Shown: positions 62,061 to 64,000 of the stretch, one piece after another
Layout: every line of letters starts with the position of its first letter
Numbering within the stretch: position 1 is the first letter of the stretch
From: Longibaculum muris
GTDB taxonomy: Bacteria; Bacillota_I; Bacilli_A; Erysipelotrichales; Coprobacillaceae
Direction of reading: 5' to 3'
Assembly (NCBI RefSeq): GCF_004343035.1
Contig: NZ_SMCQ01000012.1
Span: 19,205-83,204, forward strand
Length of the DNA stretch: 64,000 bases
Notes under the pieces: generated by a model
What the model saw: only the letters and a program-made list of their open reading frames with translations
Databases searched by the model: none
Told to the model about the DNA's origin: nothing
Position numbers and translations under genes: made by a program

Positions 62061-62567
62061 TTACTTAACAATCAATGAAACTTTTTCACTAATTTTATCA
62101 TCAGTTTTATCTGATACAATGGCAACATCTTTTAAATCAAACGCTTTAACATTAGATAAGTTATGAAATTTTGAACTATCACATACAAGATAAACCTGAT
62201 CAGAATGTTCTTCAACTAAACGTTTTTTATTAGCTTCTTCAATTGTAGGAGTTGTAACTCCTAATTTCTCATCAATGCCATTAGCTCCTAAAAATGATTT
62301 ATTAAAATACAAGTTTTTCAGTAAATTTTCAGTAAGAGAACCACTTAAAGATGAGTTCATTGGATTAAATTTACCACCAAGAATAATAACTTCAGCAAGA
62401 ATTTCACCACTAACAGAAAATATATCAGTATTAGAAGTATAGATAGTAATTTTTTTACCTAAAATCTTTTTAAACAATATTGAACATGTTGAACCTGAAT
62501 CTAAATAGATTGTATCTCCATCTTTAATAAGATTAGCAGCTATATCTGTAGTTTTTTCTTTTTTCAC
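62061..62567 (-). pseudogene. DeoR-family sensor domain lacking its HTH
   Basis: 168 codons from GTG 62567 encode nearly all of a DeoRC domain (IYLDSGSTC, IILGGKFNP, FLGANGID, LVCDSSKF), but the ~80-residue N-terminal HTH is missing. An in-frame TGA lies 9 bp upstream, no SD is evident, and the upstream 100 bp holds the sodC terminator. Most simply a 5'-truncated pseudogene; a sensor-only protein is less likely. Confidence 0.6.
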
Positions 62568-62633
62568 TATTTTTCATATTATTTCATTCTTCATCATATA
62601 AAATCAAATTTGTTATAAACAAACTAAAAAAAC

Positions 62634-62663
62634 GAGTCACTATAAATCACTTTATAGCAACTC
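62634..62663 (-). terminator. Terminator of sodC
   Basis: GAGT-2-CTATAAA / TTTATAG-2-ACTC hairpin followed by T7 on the minus strand. Confidence 0.75.
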
Positions 62664-62688
62664 TCTAAATAAATATTTATTTACTTTT

Positions 62689-63171
62689 TTACTGAAAACT
62701 CTGAATTTCTCCACAAGCAATCTTTTCTCCAGAGTTTCCTGAAGGTTGGGTATGAAAATCATCTGCATTTTGATGAACAACTATTGTTCTATTAATAATA
62801 TCTTTTGGTTTTACCTTATCTAAATAAATCATTCCCCATGCTCTACCTTTAGAAGCAAATAAAGCTGGTAAATCTCCTAAATGTGCAGGATGTTTCTTAT
62901 TTGTTGGATTATAATGATCTTTTGTTTTTTCAAAAGGAATTTTTGTATCATTTATACACGTATTTCCTTCATGAATATGAAATCCATAAAATCCACTATC
63001 ATTTTTTGGTAAATCTTTTATTTCATAAATCATAACCATTCCTGACAAATAAGGATAAAAACAAACAGTACCAGATATCTTATTACCTTGAACATAGGCA
63101 AAAGCTTCTGGTTTTTCATTAATTACAGTCATCAAAATATTTGTTGTCATTGAAGTAGGTTTTATTTCCAT
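62689..63171 (-). CDS. sodC: Cu/Zn superoxide dismutase family protein
   Basis: 160 aa. Copper ligands in FHIHEG and VVHQNADDF, zinc ligands in DHYNPTNKKHPAHLGDLP and the conserved C-terminal GEKIACGEI with disulphide Cys. All metal-binding positions appear intact. No signal peptide, so probably cytosolic, which is unusual for SodC and notable in an anaerobe. ATG 63171 has GGTGAT upstream. Confidence 0.88.
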   Translation of the reverse strand: MEIKPTSMTTNILMTVINEKPEAFAYVQGNKISGTVCFYPYLSGMVMIYEIKDLPKNDSGFYGFHIHEGNTCINDTKIPFEKTKDHYNPTNKKHPAHLGDLPALFASKGRAWGMIYLDKVKPKDIINRTIVVHQNADDFHTQPSGNSGEKIACGEIQSFQ

Positions 63172-63202
63172 TGTATCACCATTACAATATATGTTATGTA
63201 TC

Positions 63203-63585
63203 AATAAATATGAAAAAATAATAAAGCAAAAAATAATTAACTAGTAACTATTTTTGCTTTATTCTTAACCTATAATTATTTATGACAATACTTTCATCAG
63301 TTCTTCTTCACTTCTTGCATCAATAATCTTGATTGTTAAAGCATCTATCTTATCATCTGAACTTTCTTCTATCTTCATAATCAGTTCCTTTGATACAAAT
63401 CCAAATTTACTTTTTAGTTGATTTACAATGGTTTGTATCTTCCCTTGTTTAATCCCTTGATCCAATCCTTGTTTCAATCCAAGATTGCAGCCTCTTTCAA
63501 GTCCTCTCATTTCACTTTCTAATTTAAATTCCTCTAGTACCTGACACATATCTACTTCCTCCCTTTCTTCTTTCTCTATCCTTAT
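63203..63585. repeat. Tandem direct repeat, copy A
   Basis: Nearly identical to 63655-64000 (copy B, cut by the window). Each copy contains a hairpin AAAGCAAAAATA ... TATTTTTGCTTT and the 3' part of an Rpn-like gene. Copy A has 36 bp more in a run encoding GLxQG-type units. Confidence 0.9.
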
Positions 63586-63648
63586 GACTAGTTCTTCACT
63601 GTTTGTCATGACTGCTACAATGATTGCTACTTTTTTATATAAGTTCAT
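63280..63648 (-). pseudogene. Rpn-family protein, C-terminal remnant (copy A)
   Basis: 122 codons. The part after residue 30 (DMCQVLEEFKLE, GLKQGLDQGIKQG repeats, ARSEEELMKVL) matches the C-terminal tail of Rpn-type PD-(D/E)XK proteins; the nuclease core is absent. The first ~30 residues also look like the end of the core domain, so this is a truncated gene. It might still be translated, but no SD is apparent. Confidence 0.65.
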
Positions 63649-63654
63649 ATTTAC

Positions 63655-64000
63655 TTATAAATATAAGAAAATGATAAAGCAAAAATAATTAGCTAGAACT
63701 ATTTTTGCTTTATTCTTAACCTATAGTTATTTATGACAATACTTTCATCAGTTCTTCTTCACTTCTTGCATCAATAATCTTGATTGTTAAAGCATCTATC
63801 TTATCATCTGAACTTTCTTCTATCTTCATGATCAGTTCCTTTGATACAAATCCAAATTTGCTTTTTAGTTGATTTACAATGGTTTGTATCTTCCCTTGTT
63901 TGAGTCCTCTTTCAAGTCCTCTCATTTCACTTTCTAATTTAAATTCCTCTAGTACCTGACACATGTCTACTTCCTCCCTTTCTTCTTTCTCTATCCTTAT
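63655..64000. repeat. Tandem direct repeat, copy B (cut by window)
   Basis: Second copy of the repeat at 63203; differs by scattered substitutions and a 36-bp shorter GLxQG stretch. Confidence 0.88.
63731..64000 (-). CDS. Rpn-family protein C-terminus (copy B, partial)
   Basis: The open frame runs from the stop at 63731 to the window edge (89 residues seen): IRIEKEEREEVDMCQ, RGLERGLKQGKIQ, ARSEEELMKVL. Almost identical to copy A but without 12 residues of the GLxQG repeats. The full gene, perhaps with an intact nuclease core, would lie beyond 64000. Confidence 0.7.
   Translation of the reverse strand: MRIEKEEREEVDMCQVLEEFKLESEMRGLERGLKQGKIQTIVNQLKSKFGFVSKELIMKIEESSDDKIDALTIKIIDARSEEELMKVLS

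Overview
The window is about 64 kb of AT-rich DNA (roughly 30% G+C by eye) from an anaerobic, Gram-positive, probably spore-forming Firmicute. The best guess from content is an Erysipelotrichia/Coprobacillaceae-like gut bacterium. The evidence is two glycyl radical enzymes with their activases, a monomeric [FeFe]-hydrogenase, an ECF-type niacin transporter with NiaR, the sporulation protease YabG, and B. subtilis-like order in the prs-glmU / ispE-yabG-ksgA / tatD-yabE stretch. The species assignment is inference. There is no rRNA, tRNA, CRISPR array or obvious prophage. Most genes lie on the minus strand.

Layout. 1-4.3 kb: a glycyl radical enzyme (C-terminus cut by the window edge), its divergent activase, a HIT protein and a DeoR regulator. 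4.4-7.3 kb: a ferrous iron operon (feoA, feoA, feoB, small FeoB-associated protein) with three identically spaced TTAG-N6-CTAA operators. 7.3-13.3 kb: lipoprotein, serA-serC, a diguanylate cyclase, a serine recombinase and a PHP phosphatase. 13.4-17.5 kb: MarR plus a heterodimeric ABC exporter. 17.6-19.7 kb: two COG0523/CobW metal GTPases, the second fused to a YcgQ-like (DUF1980) domain. 19.7-22.2 kb: an MFS transporter behind a leader-peptide attenuator, an XRE regulator and a type I toxin-antitoxin candidate. 22.2-25.1 kb: queuosine genes tgt-queA-queH. 25.1-31.8 kb: hydrogenase, alaT-alaR, lactonase-fold protein, and an ABC-2 exporter with a MerR regulator. 31.8-34.9 kb: a thiamine salvage operon under a TPP riboswitch. 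34.9-45.6 kb: Rpn-family nuclease, Noc/ParB, a DeoR-GRE-activase-aldolase operon, a LytTR module, rsmG and mnmG. 45.7-54.2 kb: small + strand genes, then yabE-tatD, prs-glmU, ispE, yabG. 54.2-60.9 kb: ksgA, a second LytTR module with its own ABC transporter, niaR-niaX, kptA and rnmV. 60.9-64 kb: lipoprotein, PTS IIA, a headless DeoR, Cu/Zn SOD and tandem remnants of Rpn proteins.

How the genes work together. Several transport units come with recognisable local control: Feo (DtxR-like palindromes over the promoter), the LmrCD-like exporter (MarR palindrome), the ABC-2 exporter (MerR), niacin uptake (NiaR palindrome over the start site) and thiamine salvage (TPP riboswitch with terminator). The MFS transporter appears to be controlled by translation of a 35-codon leader ending next to mutually exclusive terminator/antiterminator hairpins, which would fit an antibiotic-sensing ribosome switch. 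Two separate loci carry the same unusual pair: a membrane protein and a LytTR regulator whose receiver-like domain has no recognisable phosphoacceptor Asp, with no histidine kinase.

The most promising leads are the attenuated MFS gene, the duplicated kinase-less LytTR module, the CobW-DUF1980 fusion, the GRE/aldolase operon of unknown substrate and the convergent toxin/antitoxin RNA pair. All functional calls come from reading motifs, not from database searches.
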